DNA from: an uncultured Alphaproteobacteria bacterium
Lineage (GTDB): Bacteria > Pseudomonadota > Alphaproteobacteria > Puniceispirillales > Puniceispirillaceae
Direction: 5' to 3'
Assembly: GCA_913042065.1 (NCBI GenBank)
Contig: CAJWKB010000007.1
Location: 1-32,345, forward strand
DNA length: 32,345 bases
Part shown: piece by piece, positions 8,876-16,296 of the stretch
Position numbering within the stretch: the stretch's first letter is position 1
Layout of the letters: the number at the start of each line of letters is the position of its first letter
The notes under the pieces: generated by a model
What the model saw: only the letters and a program-made list of their open reading frames with translations
Database searches by the model: none
Told to the model about the DNA's origin: nothing
Made by a program: the position numbers and the translations under genes

Positions 8876-8929
8876 TGTCGGAAACAAAACAAAAAATGCG
8901 CACCTCTTTTCTTTTTCTGTCGGAGACAA
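8876..8929. promoter_or_regulatory. Direct repeats TGTCGGARACAA upstream of the GlxA-like regulator
   Basis: TGTCGGAAACAA at 8876-8887 recurs as TGTCGGAGACAA at 8918-8929, 42 bp apart start to start, which is four helical turns. Both copies lie in the intergenic region between the AraC-type regulator and the divergent TrmH-family gene. AraC-family dimers commonly bind direct repeats on one helix face, so these are candidate operators for the regulator itself. A related TGTCGTAAC pair is found before the ABC transporter. Confidence 0.38.
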
Positions 8930-8997
8930 CTGCCTCTTTAAATGGAGTTTTCGCGCTGGCCTATCACCGCTTGGTACTTTCTGCTACACCATCCCAT

Positions 8998-9816
8998 ATG
9001 ACACCGTCTGTTGGAGCAATTCCTGAGCTGATTACCAGTGCCGCAAACGCTGAAGTCAAGCGGCTGCGGTCGCTGCATGAACGAAAATATCGTCGCCAGA
9101 CGGGCTGGTTTCTTGCCGAGGGAACTCGTGTCTGCACCGAGGCGGTAGCGCTAGGCTGGGAGTTGCACAGACTAGCATTCCTTGCTGGACGAGAGGATCA
9201 TAGATCTATCCGTCCTCTTATTGAGGCGTTAATTGATGCTGGAGGTCGATCATTGCCGATGACTGAGCCGCTGCTGCAGCGTATTAGTCGCAAGGACAAC
9301 CCGCAAATGGTTGTTGGTGCATTTGCCCAGCGACATATAGAACTGTCCGACATACATCCCAATCAATCTGATATGTGGGTGGCGCTGGACCGTGTACGCG
9401 ATCCTGGCAACTTGGGCACAATCATGCGCACCATTGATGCAACAGGTGGGCGCGGGCTTATCCTGATTGATGATTGTACTGACCCTTATTCTGTTGAGGC
9501 GGTGCGTGCCTCGATGGGAGCGGTATTTAATGTTGCCATTGTGAGCTGCAGCCAGTCAGAGTTCTTGGCTTTTGCCGCCGAGTGGCCAGGCCGAATCCAT
9601 GGTACAGCACTTCTAGCGAGCACCGATTTTCGAGCGGTGGCATGTGATGGGCCTTTGATTATTTTGATGGGAAATGAGCAGGCGGGCCTCCCTGATTCTC
9701 TAATGCATGCCTGTACGCAGCTCATCCGCATGCCAATGCGGGGGCGGTCGGATTCGCTCAATCTAGCAGTTGCAACTGGTGTGGCACTTTATGAAGCGTT
9801 ACGCACCCGCAACTAG
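8998..9816 (+). CDS. TrmH/SpoU-family RNA 2'-O-methyltransferase
   Basis: This 272-residue SPOUT-class methyltransferase uses S-adenosylmethionine to methylate ribose 2'-OH groups in tRNA or rRNA. Residues 10-90 form the RNA-binding substrate domain (ITSAANAEVKRLRSLHERKY, then GWFLAEGTRVCTEAV). The catalytic SPOUT knot shows motif 1 ALDRVRDPGNLGTIMRTIDA, motif 2 LIILMGNEQAGLPDSLM and motif 3 MPMRGRSDSLNLAVATGVAL. The target nucleotide cannot be read. The ATG at 8998 lacks a clear Shine-Dalgarno sequence. An in-frame ATG at 8896 would add a low-complexity tail of 34 residues and is less likely. Its stop overlaps the stop of the convergent methyltransferase gene. Confidence 0.87.
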   Translation: MTPSVGAIPELITSAANAEVKRLRSLHERKYRRQTGWFLAEGTRVCTEAVALGWELHRLAFLAGREDHRSIRPLIEALIDAGGRSLPMTEPLLQRISRKDNPQMVVGAFAQRHIELSDIHPNQSDMWVALDRVRDPGNLGTIMRTIDATGGRGLILIDDCTDPYSVEAVRASMGAVFNVAIVSCSQSEFLAFAAEWPGRIHGTALLASTDFRAVACDGPLIILMGNEQAGLPDSLMHACTQLIRMPMRGRSDSLNLAVATGVALYEALRTRN

Positions 9817-10757
9817 CTTGCCGGCTGCCAGCGGGCGTAATTGGCCTGGGCGATTACCCGTGGATTGTCCTGCGACTCGGCAACCGCCAACTCACCCGAA
9901 GTTACCTGTCCACCCCCCATAACCTCGCGCAGCGCATAATGTCCCGCCTGTGAGGAGGCACGGATTGCATAGAGCGTTAGTATCATGAAAAGGGGCGATT
10001 CGGACAGCAGTTCACGACAGGTCGTCAACAGCGGTACCAGATCATGCTCGATCCGCCAGATTTCGCCCTTTGGGCCGCGCCCATATTTTGGAGGGTCCAT
10101 AATGATCCCGTCATAGCGTCGCCCCCTACGAGCTTCACGTTCGACAAATCGCACTGCATCATCGGTGATGAATCTGATTGGTGCAGCTTGAAGCCCTGCG
10201 GCTTCACGGTTTTCGAAAGCGTGGGCGATTGCCTTCTTGCTGGCATCGACATGTATCACCTCGGCGCCAGCCTCAGCAGCATGCAGGCTGGCAATGCCGG
10301 AATAGGCAAAAAGATTTAAAATGCATGGCCGGTGATTTGATGATCCGGAAGGGTTGGCGGCCCGAATTTTTGCGGCGCACCATTCCCAATGACAGGCCTG
10401 TTCGGGGAAAAAGCCAAGATGGCGAAAGGGCGTTGGCCGGGCGCGAAAGCGTAATGATTGATAGCCGATCTCCCAATCTGATGGCAACCCCTTGCGTAAT
10501 TTCCAGCCGCCAATCTCACCGTCGTCACCTTCATCGCGGCGACTTTTCTGCGAGGTAACGAATACACCATCGGCCTGCCAGTGACTGGCATCGAGGCGCG
10601 GTTCCCAAAGCGCCTGTGGTTCTGGTCGGATAAAGGAATAGGGACCAATCCGCTCTAGCTTCAGTAGATTCCCGCTGTCGAGAAGCGCATAATCATGCCA
10701 TTGGTCGGCGATCAGGATCTCAGGTTTTGCGCTTTCATAAGTCATGCGGCGGATCAT
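9813..10757 (-). CDS. Class I SAM-dependent methyltransferase, RlmI/RlmK-like
   Basis: This 314-residue protein resembles the SAM-dependent methyltransferases related to the RlmI/RlmK group that modify 23S rRNA. The N-terminal half holds WHDYALLDSGNLLKLERIGP and GFFPEQACHWEW. The Rossmann domain begins with the SAM-binding ILNLFAYSGIASLHAAEAGA, then VIHVDASKKAIAHAFENREA, and has the catalytic-loop motif IIMDPPKYGRGPKGE. No PUA domain is obvious, unlike full RlmI. The start is either ATG 10757 (used here) or ATG 10745, neither with a strong binding site. It shares CTAG at 9813-9816 with the opposite gene, so both stop codons lie in one palindrome. The target base is unknown. Confidence 0.8.
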   Translation of the reverse strand: MIRRMTYESAKPEILIADQWHDYALLDSGNLLKLERIGPYSFIRPEPQALWEPRLDASHWQADGVFVTSQKSRRDEGDDGEIGGWKLRKGLPSDWEIGYQSLRFRARPTPFRHLGFFPEQACHWEWCAAKIRAANPSGSSNHRPCILNLFAYSGIASLHAAEAGAEVIHVDASKKAIAHAFENREAAGLQAAPIRFITDDAVRFVEREARRGRRYDGIIMDPPKYGRGPKGEIWRIEHDLVPLLTTCRELLSESPLFMILTLYAIRASSQAGHYALREVMGGGQVTSGELAVAESQDNPRVIAQANYARWQPAS

Positions 10758-10843
10758 GCCGGTCTGAATGTGTTATGGCAAGTCCCCTAGATGGCTCAGT
10801 TTTGTCTAGCGTCGGGCACCCTGAGTTATAAATTTTTTGCGTG

Positions 10844-10876
10844 CACTTCTTAATTTTAAGTGAATTTTGCAAAATT
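10844..10876. promoter_or_regulatory. Adjacent palindromes upstream of the Lrp/AsnC-type gene
   Basis: CACTT at 10844-10848 pairs with AAGTG at 10858-10862. Directly after it AATTTTGCAAAATT at 10863-10876 is a perfect 14-bp palindrome. The pair sits about 90 bp upstream of the Lrp-type start in an AT-rich 205-bp intergenic region. Lrp/AsnC proteins typically bind AT-rich dyads upstream of their own genes, so autoregulation is a reasonable inference. Confidence 0.35.
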
Positions 10877-10962
10877 TCTGACTAACATCCGCTTCAGATA
10901 GAAATATTTGGTGGACCAGTCTGTTCGGGAATGGTTTTGCGCCTCAGCATAGGCAGGCTCCG

Positions 10963-11436
10963 ATGGACACTACTAATCGTCCAATTCTTCAGCACTTCCA
11001 GGAAAATGTAGTTCAGCTTGTCTTTGACAGCTCCCGCAACGCGGGCCAGTTCTTCACCTTATGCTGGTACCGGATCCAACGTGTCGAAGTCTCAAGCATC
11101 ATCTGCCAGCGTTTGGCCCTGCTTGGTGCGGAGAATATTCCGGTCTTTTTAGCCGTCTGTAACGATCGACACAGCGCCGACTGGCTCCGCCATTTTTGTA
11201 CGACGGTATTGGCAATATCCGAGGTTGTCGAATTCTACCGGATGAGTGGAGAGGTGGATTACATGCTTCGCGTTGTGGTTGCCGAAATGGCCGCTTATGA
11301 CGCCTTCTATCGCAATCTGAGTTCCAACGTCGAGCTGACTGATGTCAGCTCATCCTTCGTCATGGAGCAGATCAACTTTACCGCTATCCAGCCGCTCTCC
11401 GCGAACAGCACAAATGGGGGCAACAATGCCAGCTGA
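10963..11436 (+). CDS. Lrp/AsnC family transcriptional regulator
   Basis: This 157-residue protein matches the Lrp/AsnC family along its length. It opens MDTTNRPILQHFQEN, in place of the usual MDxxDRxIL start, and has a helix-turn-helix ending in CWYRIQRVE. The RAM effector domain is well kept: HSADWLRHFCTTVLAISEVV, then EFYRMSGEVDYMLRVVVAEM, AAYDAFYRNL and DVSSSFVMEQI. The first half of the helix-turn-helix is unusual: the common GLSPTPCW motif reads GQFFTLCW, so DNA binding may be altered. AGG is seen about 6 bases before the ATG at 10963. Its last codons overlap the start of the GT4 gene by 11 bp, implying co-translation. Confidence 0.83.
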   Translation: MDTTNRPILQHFQENVVQLVFDSSRNAGQFFTLCWYRIQRVEVSSIICQRLALLGAENIPVFLAVCNDRHSADWLRHFCTTVLAISEVVEFYRMSGEVDYMLRVVVAEMAAYDAFYRNLSSNVELTDVSSSFVMEQINFTAIQPLSANSTNGGNNAS

Positions 11437-12568
11437 AGTTGCGGCGAATTTTCTTGTCTTTCGCGACAAATTGATGCTGCCTTCGGAGGGATTTATACCC
11501 GCGCATTACATAGCTTTTGATGCTTTAAGCCCAGTCTATGTTGCTAATCAATTTGGCTGGCGCGCCGATGAGCTGTCCGGACGGCAAATTACAACTGCTT
11601 CATCTTCCATCTCGCGGTTTGCCTTCAAACAGCTCGGTGCATGCATTAATCCAGTGCGTTTCTATGATAAAGCCGGTCGACCACCGGTTTTGATGCACGC
11701 CCATTTTGGGCGGGGCGGGGCAATGGCATTGCCTCTTGCAAGGGCACTTGGCATTCCACTTTTTGTCACCTTTCACGGTGGTGATGCTACTAAACAGACG
11801 CATAACCGCCGCCAGCTTGTGCCATCAATCTATCAGCGCCGTTTGGCCCAGATGCATGATTATGTTAGCGCTTATCTATGTGTATCTAATTTTGTCTCTG
11901 ATCGGCTGCAGGCTCAAGGGTTTCCGTCGTCAAAGCTGCACACCCATTATATTGGCATTCCCCTTGTAAAAATGGCAGTGCCTACAGCGCGCACCGTCGA
12001 CGCGCCCCTGTTATTTATCGGCCGCTTTGTTGAAAAAAAAGGCATTGATACATTGCTGAGTGCAATGCGGCTTGTTGCCGACAGCAATCCAGCCATCCGT
12101 CTTGAAGTCGCTGGCAGTGGACCGCTTGAGAGACAGCTTCGTGCGCAGGCCGTCGATATGTCGGGCGTTACCTTCCTTGGCTGGCAGACACCGGATCAGT
12201 TGGTGTCGCGTCTCGCCACTTGCAGTGCGATGATCGTTCCTAGCCAGCAGGCAACAAATGGTGATTGCGAGGGGTTGCCGACAGTTGTGCTCGAGGCAAT
12301 TCGTGCAGGCGTCCCAGTAGTGGCAACGCGTCATGCCGGCATTCCTGAGGTTATCGTTGATGACGAGACAGGTCTACTGGTTAGTGAGCGTGATCCGGCC
12401 GCTCTTGCTGCTGCAATTTTGCGGCATTACACTATGGGGGATGCGGCGCAGGATTTAGTTAGTGCTGGTCAAAAACGCCTTCGGGCCGATTTTGATGCGA
12501 CGCGACAATCACGACGTCTACAACAGATCTTGCTAGATGTGATGGTAGCAGATAGTTTCCGGCCTTAG
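11426..12568 (+). CDS. Glycosyltransferase family 4 (GT-B fold)
   Basis: This 380-residue protein is a retaining GT-B glycosyltransferase that transfers a sugar from a nucleotide-sugar donor, probably to a cell-surface glycan or glycolipid. The N-terminal acceptor half contains LMHAHFGRGGAMALPLARAL and TFHGGDATKQ. The C-terminal donor domain begins at about residue 195 with LLFIGRFVEKKGIDTLLSAM and has LEVAGSGPLERQL. The EX7E motif lies in CEGLPTVVLEAIRAGVPVVA. The ATG at 11426 has GGGGG just upstream and lies inside the end of the Lrp-type gene. No other polysaccharide genes are adjacent, so donor and acceptor are unknown. It ends 4 bp inside the convergent betB. Confidence 0.87.
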   Translation: MPAEVAANFLVFRDKLMLPSEGFIPAHYIAFDALSPVYVANQFGWRADELSGRQITTASSSISRFAFKQLGACINPVRFYDKAGRPPVLMHAHFGRGGAMALPLARALGIPLFVTFHGGDATKQTHNRRQLVPSIYQRRLAQMHDYVSAYLCVSNFVSDRLQAQGFPSSKLHTHYIGIPLVKMAVPTARTVDAPLLFIGRFVEKKGIDTLLSAMRLVADSNPAIRLEVAGSGPLERQLRAQAVDMSGVTFLGWQTPDQLVSRLATCSAMIVPSQQATNGDCEGLPTVVLEAIRAGVPVVATRHAGIPEVIVDDETGLLVSERDPAALAAAILRHYTMGDAAQDLVSAGQKRLRADFDATRQSRRLQQILLDVMVADSFRP

Positions 12569-13995
12569 AGTTGCAGGTAGGTTGTCTTGATCTCGCTGTA
12601 GGCTTCCAGCGAATATTGGCTGTTTTCCCGACCAAACCCAGAATGTTTGACCCCGCCAAAGGGCAAGCCCGGAGGCAACAGATTATAGGTGTTGATCCAG
12701 ACATTACCGCTTTCCAATTTGGCTGCAACCCGGTGGGCCCGCGCCAGATCTTGGGTCAATAATCCGGCCCCAAGACCAAAGTTGGTTGCATTGGCCCGGC
12801 GAATGGCCTCGGCTTCATTGGCGAATGTCAGCACCGACATCACCGGGCCGAAAATTTCCTCACGAACCACGCGCATATCATCCCGGCACCCTGTCAGGAT
12901 GGTAGGTTCCATGAAATACCCGTTTTCTAACCCCTTCGGGTGAAGACGGTGTCCGCCGGTTGCAAGCTTTGCACCCTCGGCAATGCCAATCTGAACATAT
13001 TCCAAAACCTTCTCCAGGTGCGGAGCGGAAATTAGCGCCCCCATGTCAACATTTTTTTCCATAGGATCTCCGACGCTCATCCCTTCCGCCCTTTTCACGA
13101 TCGCGGCAATAAAATTGGCAGCGATGCTGTCCTCGACAAAAACTCGCGTCGCGTTTGAACAGACCTCCCCAGCGGTATAAAAATTTGCATCTAATGCGGT
13201 CTGGACTGCGGTTTCAAAATCAGCGTCGGCAAAAACAATCAACGGTGACTTGCCGCCGAGTTCCAGCGTTATTTTTTTAAGTGTTTTGGCAGATTGTGCC
13301 ATTATCAGCTTGCCTGTTTCGACGCCACCGGTTAGCGAAATTTTGGCGATGCCCGGATGCTCGCAGATTGCACGGCCGATATTGTAGTCGCCGTGGATAA
13401 CTTGAAATAACCCAGTTGGTAGACCGGCCTCAGCGAAAATTTCGGCAATGCGATTTCCCGAAAGAGGTGTCATTTCTGAGGGTTTTAAAATAAACGCATT
13501 TCCGGCGGCCAATGCCGGTGCCGCCTTCCAACAAGCAATCTGCACCGGATAGTTCCATGCGCCAATGCCAGCGCACACTCCAATTGGCACCCTTTCACTA
13601 TAGGCAATGGCGTCGCCAAAACGGTGCATGTCTCCTATTTCCGTCTGGGCCAGCGCGGCAAAATAGGCCAGCGCATCTGACCCACTCGGTACATCTGCAC
13701 TCACTGCCTCGCCAAAACATTTGCCAACATCCTCCACCTCAAGCTGCGCAAGCTCATCATTGTGCGCCCGCATTATGCTGGCCGCTCGCTGCAGAATACT
13801 GCCGCGCTGCTTAGCCTCAAGTGCGGCCCAACTGCGCTGCGCCTCGTTGGCGATAACGACCGCCTCATCTAGCATTTCGCTAGTGGCAGGCTCAACTCTT
13901 GCAATTACCTCACCAGTCACGGCATAGAATTTGTCGATCGGTGGTTGACCGCTCGGACGGCTCTTACCACCGATGTAGGACTGACAGATTTTCAT
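12565..13995 (-). CDS. betB: Betaine aldehyde dehydrogenase
   Basis: This 476-residue aldehyde dehydrogenase is closest to BetB, which oxidises betaine aldehyde to glycine betaine with NAD(P)+. Catalytic residues are visible: Asn148 in GAWNYP, Lys171 in FILKPSE, Glu245 in TLELGGKSP and nucleophile Cys279 in TAGEVCSNATRVFV. The C-terminus, GLPFGGVKHSGFGRENSQYS then LEAYSEIKTTYLQL, is characteristic of BetB. The ATG at 13995 has GGAGAG upstream; frame upstream of it is not coding-like. No choline dehydrogenase (betA) or betI is adjacent. A relative acting on another aminoaldehyde such as trimethylaminobutyraldehyde would give gamma-butyrobetaine and feed the carnitine operon, so specificity should be held open. 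Confidence 0.88.
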   Translation of the reverse strand: MKICQSYIGGKSRPSGQPPIDKFYAVTGEVIARVEPATSEMLDEAVVIANEAQRSWAALEAKQRGSILQRAASIMRAHNDELAQLEVEDVGKCFGEAVSADVPSGSDALAYFAALAQTEIGDMHRFGDAIAYSERVPIGVCAGIGAWNYPVQIACWKAAPALAAGNAFILKPSEMTPLSGNRIAEIFAEAGLPTGLFQVIHGDYNIGRAICEHPGIAKISLTGGVETGKLIMAQSAKTLKKITLELGGKSPLIVFADADFETAVQTALDANFYTAGEVCSNATRVFVEDSIAANFIAAIVKRAEGMSVGDPMEKNVDMGALISAPHLEKVLEYVQIGIAEGAKLATGGHRLHPKGLENGYFMEPTILTGCRDDMRVVREEIFGPVMSVLTFANEAEAIRRANATNFGLGAGLLTQDLARAHRVAAKLESGNVWINTYNLLPPGLPFGGVKHSGFGRENSQYSLEAYSEIKTTYLQL

Positions 13996-14107
13996 GGTAG
14001 CTCTCTCCGAATTATGATTATCGGCGTTATAAGTAGTTTGATGTCTGCGCCTACAATAAAAAAAAATCAATTGCCAACAGACGGCGAGATACCGCATTTT
14101 CATGACC

Positions 14108-14121
14108 ACCTTTTAAAAGGT
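14108..14121. promoter_or_regulatory. Perfect 14-bp palindrome between betB and the class II aldolase gene
   Basis: ACCTTTTAAAAGGT is a perfect dyad 30 bp before the aldolase start and 113 bp before betB in a 155-bp divergent intergenic region. Its symmetry and location suit a regulator controlling both directions. The binding protein is unknown. Confidence 0.35.
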
Positions 14122-14150
14122 AAAAAATCATATGGTTGAGGAGATAGAAA

Positions 14151-14885
14151 ATGTCACATATTATCGTTGACCGTGGAGAAGCGCGCAGTGATCTGGCGGC
14201 GATTTTTCGTTGGGCTGCACGCGAGAACATGCATGAAGGTGTGGCGAATCACTTTTCCTATGCCATCTCTGATGATGGGCAGCGGTTTCTTATGAACCCC
14301 TTTGGCCGGCATTTTTCGAAAATGCAGGCAAGCGACCTGATCGAGATTGATGCAGCACAATATCCGCCCGAACTGCGCGGACAGATCGATCCGACCGCCT
14401 GGGCCATTCACAGTGCCATGCACCGTAACAACCCGCAGGCACGCTGTATTGTCCACCTGCACACCCATTACGCCACAGCGCTCAGTGCCCTTAAATCACC
14501 AACATTGCCAGCTATTGACCAGACTAGTTGTCGATTTCACAACCGGGTTGCCATTGATTTGGGATTTGACGGCATGGGTCTTGGCGATGAGGCCGAGCGC
14601 TTGTCGACGCTGCTGGGTAATAAGGTGATGATGATGATGGGCAACCATGGCTTTCTGACCGTCGCCGATACCCCGGCTCTAGCTTTTGATCTTGCTTATC
14701 ATTTCGAACGTGGTTGCCGCACCTACATGACAGCTCTTGCCACAGGACAGGAACTGTCTGTGCTGCCTGATGATGTCGCTGAGAAAACGGCGCAGCAATT
14801 CGAGAATTATGATGGCGGCGCATCTACATTCATGCTTGCGATTCGCAGCATCCTCGACGAGGAGGAACCGGAATATCGTCATTGA
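14151..14885 (+). CDS. Class II aldolase/adducin family protein
   Basis: This 244-residue protein has the class II aldolase/adducin fold, a zinc-dependent family that includes fuculose- and ribulose-phosphate aldolases and many uncharacterised members. Metal-binding histidines are in VHLHTHYATALSA near residue 105, with a third in GNHGFLTVADTPALAF near 168. Early segments ANHFSYAISDDGQRFLMNPF and GRHFSKMQASDLIEID are typical. GAGGAG nine bases upstream supports the ATG. It is divergent from betB and upstream of a betaine importer, which suggests a role in a quaternary-amine or osmolyte pathway, but the substrate cannot be named from sequence. Confidence 0.85.
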   Translation: MSHIIVDRGEARSDLAAIFRWAARENMHEGVANHFSYAISDDGQRFLMNPFGRHFSKMQASDLIEIDAAQYPPELRGQIDPTAWAIHSAMHRNNPQARCIVHLHTHYATALSALKSPTLPAIDQTSCRFHNRVAIDLGFDGMGLGDEAERLSTLLGNKVMMMMGNHGFLTVADTPALAFDLAYHFERGCRTYMTALATGQELSVLPDDVAEKTAQQFENYDGGASTFMLAIRSILDEEEPEYRH

Positions 14886-15185
14886 GGCATCTGTGTGGTG
14901 CAGCCTTAAAGTGCGAATTATTGTCATTGTCGGCATTGTTTAAAGCTGGCTGATACCAGTGTGACATTGTGATTAGCCCGTTGTTTACCAAATTCTACGC
15001 GATCACTTGCTAAAAATCTTCGCTGTTTAAAAATGTCGTAACGGAGCCTCATGATGTCGTAACTTGACCCAACCCAATTGCTGGGGCAACCTAACGTTAA
15101 GACAAGCACGTGCCTTTTTGGCCTCGAACGTTATCGTGGATGAAACGGTGCACGTAGACAAAAAATCAATGGGAGGGAACCCCAA
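14886..15185. other. 300-bp intergenic region upstream of the betaine-type ABC importer
   Basis: No credible gene is present. The stretch holds the TGTCGTAAC direct repeats described separately, a TTGTCGGCATTG element near 14928, the palindromes TAACGTTA and GCACGTGC near 15092 and 15106, and a strong ribosome-binding site (GGGAGGG) before 15186. It is probably the promoter and regulatory region of the importer operon. Confidence 0.6.
15033..15063. promoter_or_regulatory. Direct repeat ATGTCGTAAC x2, 21-bp period
   Basis: ATGTCGTAAC occurs exactly at 15033-15042 and again at 15054-15063, a spacing of 21 bp, or two helical turns. The pair is about 120-150 bp before the substrate-binding protein gene. 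Two same-orientation half sites two turns apart are the usual layout for an AraC-type dimer. The motif resembles the TGTCGGARAC pair upstream of the GlxA-like regulator gene at 7810-8799, making that protein the first candidate to bind here. Confidence 0.45.
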
Positions 15186-16202
15186 ATGAAGAAACTTCTT
15201 ACTGCAGCGGCCATAGCTGGAGCGGCTGCCTTTGGAATTACTAGCCAAGCATTTGCTGACGGTCATGCGTGTGGATCAATGACTATGGCCGAGATGAATT
15301 GGGCTTCTGCCGAGTTGATGGCTAATGTTGACAAGATTATTTTAGAAGAAGGGTACGGATGCGAAGTTGAGCTAGTTTCGGGTGCGACTATGACAACGTT
15401 TGCATCCATGAATGAAAAAGGTCAGCCGGATGTTGCCGGTGAGCTGTGGATCAACGCTGTTCGGGAACCACTTTTCAAGGCGATGGATGAAGGCCGGCTG
15501 ATGTCTGCAGTTGAGGGTCCAATTACTCAACTGGGTGAAGGTTGGTGGGTGCCACCACACACTGCTGAAAAGCATCCGGAGATCGTTAATGACGTGAACG
15601 CCCTGCTTTCGCGTCCAGATCTTTTTCCTCATCCGGAAGACCCCTCAAAAGGAGCCTTTGTAGGTTGTCCTGCTGGATGGGGCTGTCAGTTAGCAAACGC
15701 TAACCTTTTCCGTGCTTTTGACATGGAAGCAAAGGGTTGGATACTCGTTGACCCTGGCTCAGCTGCTGGTCTTGACGGTTCAATGGCCAAAGCTGCTGAG
15801 CGTGGCGAGAATTGGCTTGGTTACTACTGGTCACCAACAGCAATGATCGGCAAGTACTCAATGGTGCCTGTGTCAATGGGTGAATGGGGCGGTCCCGAAA
15901 ACTGGGATGGTTGCATAGTCAAAGCCGAGCAGGATTGTGCTAATCCAAAGCCATCATCATGGACACATTCAGAAGTTCACACCGTGGTGACGACTGATTT
16001 CCAAAAGCGTGGTGGACCAGCGGTAGAATATCTTAGCAAGCGGATTTTCCCGGGACCAATTATGAACGGAATGCTAGTTTATATGGCTGATGAGCAAGCC
16101 GGAGGCGGTGATGCTGCTATTGAATTCTTGCTTCAGCATGAGGACCTCTGGACTGGATGGGTCTCTGCAGACGCTGCTGCCAAGATCAAAGCAGCACTCT
16201 AA
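15186..16202 (+). CDS. Glycine betaine/proline-type ABC transporter substrate-binding protein (OpuAC/ProX-like)
   Basis: This 338-residue periplasmic binding protein captures a quaternary amine and delivers it to the permease encoded next. Residues 1-24 form a signal peptide (MKKLL, a hydrophobic core, then SQAFA) with cleavage predicted before Asp25. The mature part has the OpuAC domain: MTMAEMNWASAELMANVDKI, EEGYGCEVELVSGATMTTFA, then GEGWWVPPH and LGYYWSPTAM. The many Trp and Tyr residues could supply the aromatic cage that binds trimethylammonium groups. Ligand may be glycine betaine, carnitine, proline betaine or DMSP; the carnitine operon nearby favours the first two, as inference. GGGAGGG upstream gives a strong start, and a terminator follows. 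Confidence 0.88.
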   Translation: MKKLLTAAAIAGAAAFGITSQAFADGHACGSMTMAEMNWASAELMANVDKIILEEGYGCEVELVSGATMTTFASMNEKGQPDVAGELWINAVREPLFKAMDEGRLMSAVEGPITQLGEGWWVPPHTAEKHPEIVNDVNALLSRPDLFPHPEDPSKGAFVGCPAGWGCQLANANLFRAFDMEAKGWILVDPGSAAGLDGSMAKAAERGENWLGYYWSPTAMIGKYSMVPVSMGEWGGPENWDGCIVKAEQDCANPKPSSWTHSEVHTVVTTDFQKRGGPAVEYLSKRIFPGPIMNGMLVYMADEQAGGGDAAIEFLLQHEDLWTGWVSADAAAKIKAAL

Positions 16203-16225
16203 AACGTGTTGTGATAAAAAAACGG

Positions 16226-16260
16226 ACAGCCTGCCAGGCAGCAGTTTGGCAGGCTGTTTT
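16226..16260 (+). terminator. Intrinsic terminator/attenuator after the binding-protein gene
   Basis: ACAGCCTGCCA at 16226-16236 pairs perfectly with TGGCAGGCTGT at 16247-16257 around a 10-base loop and is followed by TTT and more T/A-rich sequence. It lies 23 bp after the stop and 36 bp before the permease gene. It likely stops most transcripts so that binding protein exceeds permease and ATPase, or protects the 3' end of the shorter mRNA. Confidence 0.85.
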
Positions 16261-16296
16261 ATTAGTTAACAGTTATTATAATCCAGTGGGGTTGCT

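Noticed and set aside
9813..9816. Two convergent genes sharing the CTAG palindrome as both stop codons
   Set aside because: It is neat but common in compact genomes; the betB/GT4 pair at 12565-12568 has a similar 4-bp overlap. It is not a separate biological signal.
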